From Herpetosiphonaceae bacterium (GTDB taxonomy: Bacteria > Chloroflexota > Chloroflexia > Chloroflexales > Kallotenuaceae): a stretch of DNA of 5,908 bases. The position numbers and the translations under genes are program-made. The notes beneath the pieces are model-generated. The model saw only the letters and a list, made by a program, of their open reading frames with translations, did no database searches and had not been told where the DNA came from. Each line of letters opens with the position of its first letter. The stretch's first letter is position 1. Below, one piece after another: positions 5,342 to 5,908 of this stretch. The stretch covers positions 1-5,908 of the forward strand of contig JASKZZ010000179.1 of assembly GCA_030147335.1 (NCBI GenBank), given 5' to 3'.

Positions 5342-5908
5342 TTATTCTTCACGGCTCTTGAAAACCAAAATGATTGGCGTGCCGACGAAAGGATATTCTT
5401 CGCGAATACGGTTTTCCAGGTAGCGCTTGTACGAGAAATGAATTTCTTCGGGCGCGTTGGAAAAGAACAAAAACACTGGCGGCTCGACCTGCGCCTGCGT
5501 TGCATAGAAAATACGCAGATGCGCACCTTTATGCACCGACGAGGGCGGATGCTGCCGTACGGCATCGCGCAGCAAGGCGTTGAGCTTCGAGGTTGAAATA
5601 CGCGTGTTGCGCTCCGCATTAATTTGCAGCCCCAGCTCTAAAATCTTCTCTACGCGCTGGCCGGTCTTGGCTGAAATAAACAGCACGGGCGCGTACGGAA
5701 TAAAGTGCAGCGCCGAGCGCACATGGTTGGTCCATTGATCGAACGTCTCAGCATCCTTTTCCAGAGCGTCCCACTTGTTAACTAGCACAGCAATGCCTTT
5801 GTGCGCCTCAAGGATCATCCCCGCAACATGCGCGTCTTGCGCCGTCACGCCTTCGGTCGCGTCGATCATCAGCAGCGCAACATCGGCACGCTCAACCGCA
5901 CGCAGCGC
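5342..5908 (-). CDS. der: Ribosome-assembly GTPase Der (EngA), C-terminal part; 5' end beyond the window
   Basis: The minus-strand frame is open from the window edge (5908) to TAA at 5344-5342, giving 188 residues. Der is an essential double-GTPase that binds the 50S subunit during assembly. The visible part begins in the second G domain with ALRAVERADVALLMIDATEGVTAQDAH, typical of Der after the G3 motif. The G4 motif NKWD is at visible residues 44-47 and the G5 motif SAK at 79-81 (ISAKTGQRVEKI). The C-terminal KH-like domain follows, with KGAHLRIFYATQ (about 127-138), PPVFLFFSN, HFSYKRYLENRIREEYPF and the closing GTPIILVFKSREE. The first G domain and G1-G3 of the second lie outside the window; the internal ATG at 5869 is not the start. 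No damage is seen. It is followed by a hairpin and then the DUF3105 pair on the same strand. Confidence 0.95.
   Translation of the reverse strand, partial: ALRAVERADVALLMIDATEGVTAQDAHVAGMILEAHKGIAVLVNKWDALEKDAETFDQWTNHVRSALHFIPYAPVLFISAKTGQRVEKILELGLQINAERNTRISTSKLNALLRDAVRQHPPSSVHKGAHLRIFYATQAQVEPPVFLFFSNAPEEIHFSYKRYLENRIREEYPFVGTPIILVFKSREE

Noticed and set aside
1..5908. Searched for mobile elements, CRISPR arrays, tRNAs, toxin-antitoxin pairs or defence genes.
   Set aside because: No terminal inverted repeats, transposase motifs, regular repeats, cloverleaf-like sequence or known defence domains were seen by eye.

Overview
The window reads as ordinary chromosomal DNA from a free-living bacterium of moderate GC content. 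Protein style and family content suggest Chloroflexota, perhaps a Herpetosiphon-like filamentous member. The pointers are the paired DUF3105 proteins, the small TPR protein, and the GTG and probable TTG starts. This is an inference from family content, not a demonstrated assignment. I see no insertion sequence, integrase, phage gene, tRNA, rRNA or CRISPR array.

Left part (1-1420, + strand): the 3' portion of a subtilisin-family (S8) serine protease, cut so that the catalytic Asp is probably the first visible codon. It is followed by a good intrinsic terminator and then a separate 117-residue TPR-like protein. Middle part (1437-3488): a minus-strand tandem-GNAT acetyltransferase and a plus-strand ABC transporter ATPase of the Fe3+/polyamine (FbpC/PotA) type diverge from a 69-bp spacer. 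That spacer contains overlapping -10-like elements on both strands. No permease or binding protein accompanies the ATPase here.

Right part (3514-5908, - strand): reading in the direction of transcription, the end of der (ribosome-assembly GTPase), a spacer with a strong hairpin and a possible promoter, two DUF3105 proteins in tandem (one with an N-terminal membrane anchor, one a probable lipoprotein), and then scpB (chromosome segregation). The last three genes overlap or lie within 3 bases of each other, so they form a tight operon. This couples two envelope proteins of unknown function to the expression of a condensin subunit.

No spectacular new system is evident. The least explained element is the der-DUF3105-DUF3105-scpB arrangement, with conserved His and Cys residues in both DUF3105 copies and a hairpin that overlaps the candidate -35 element.
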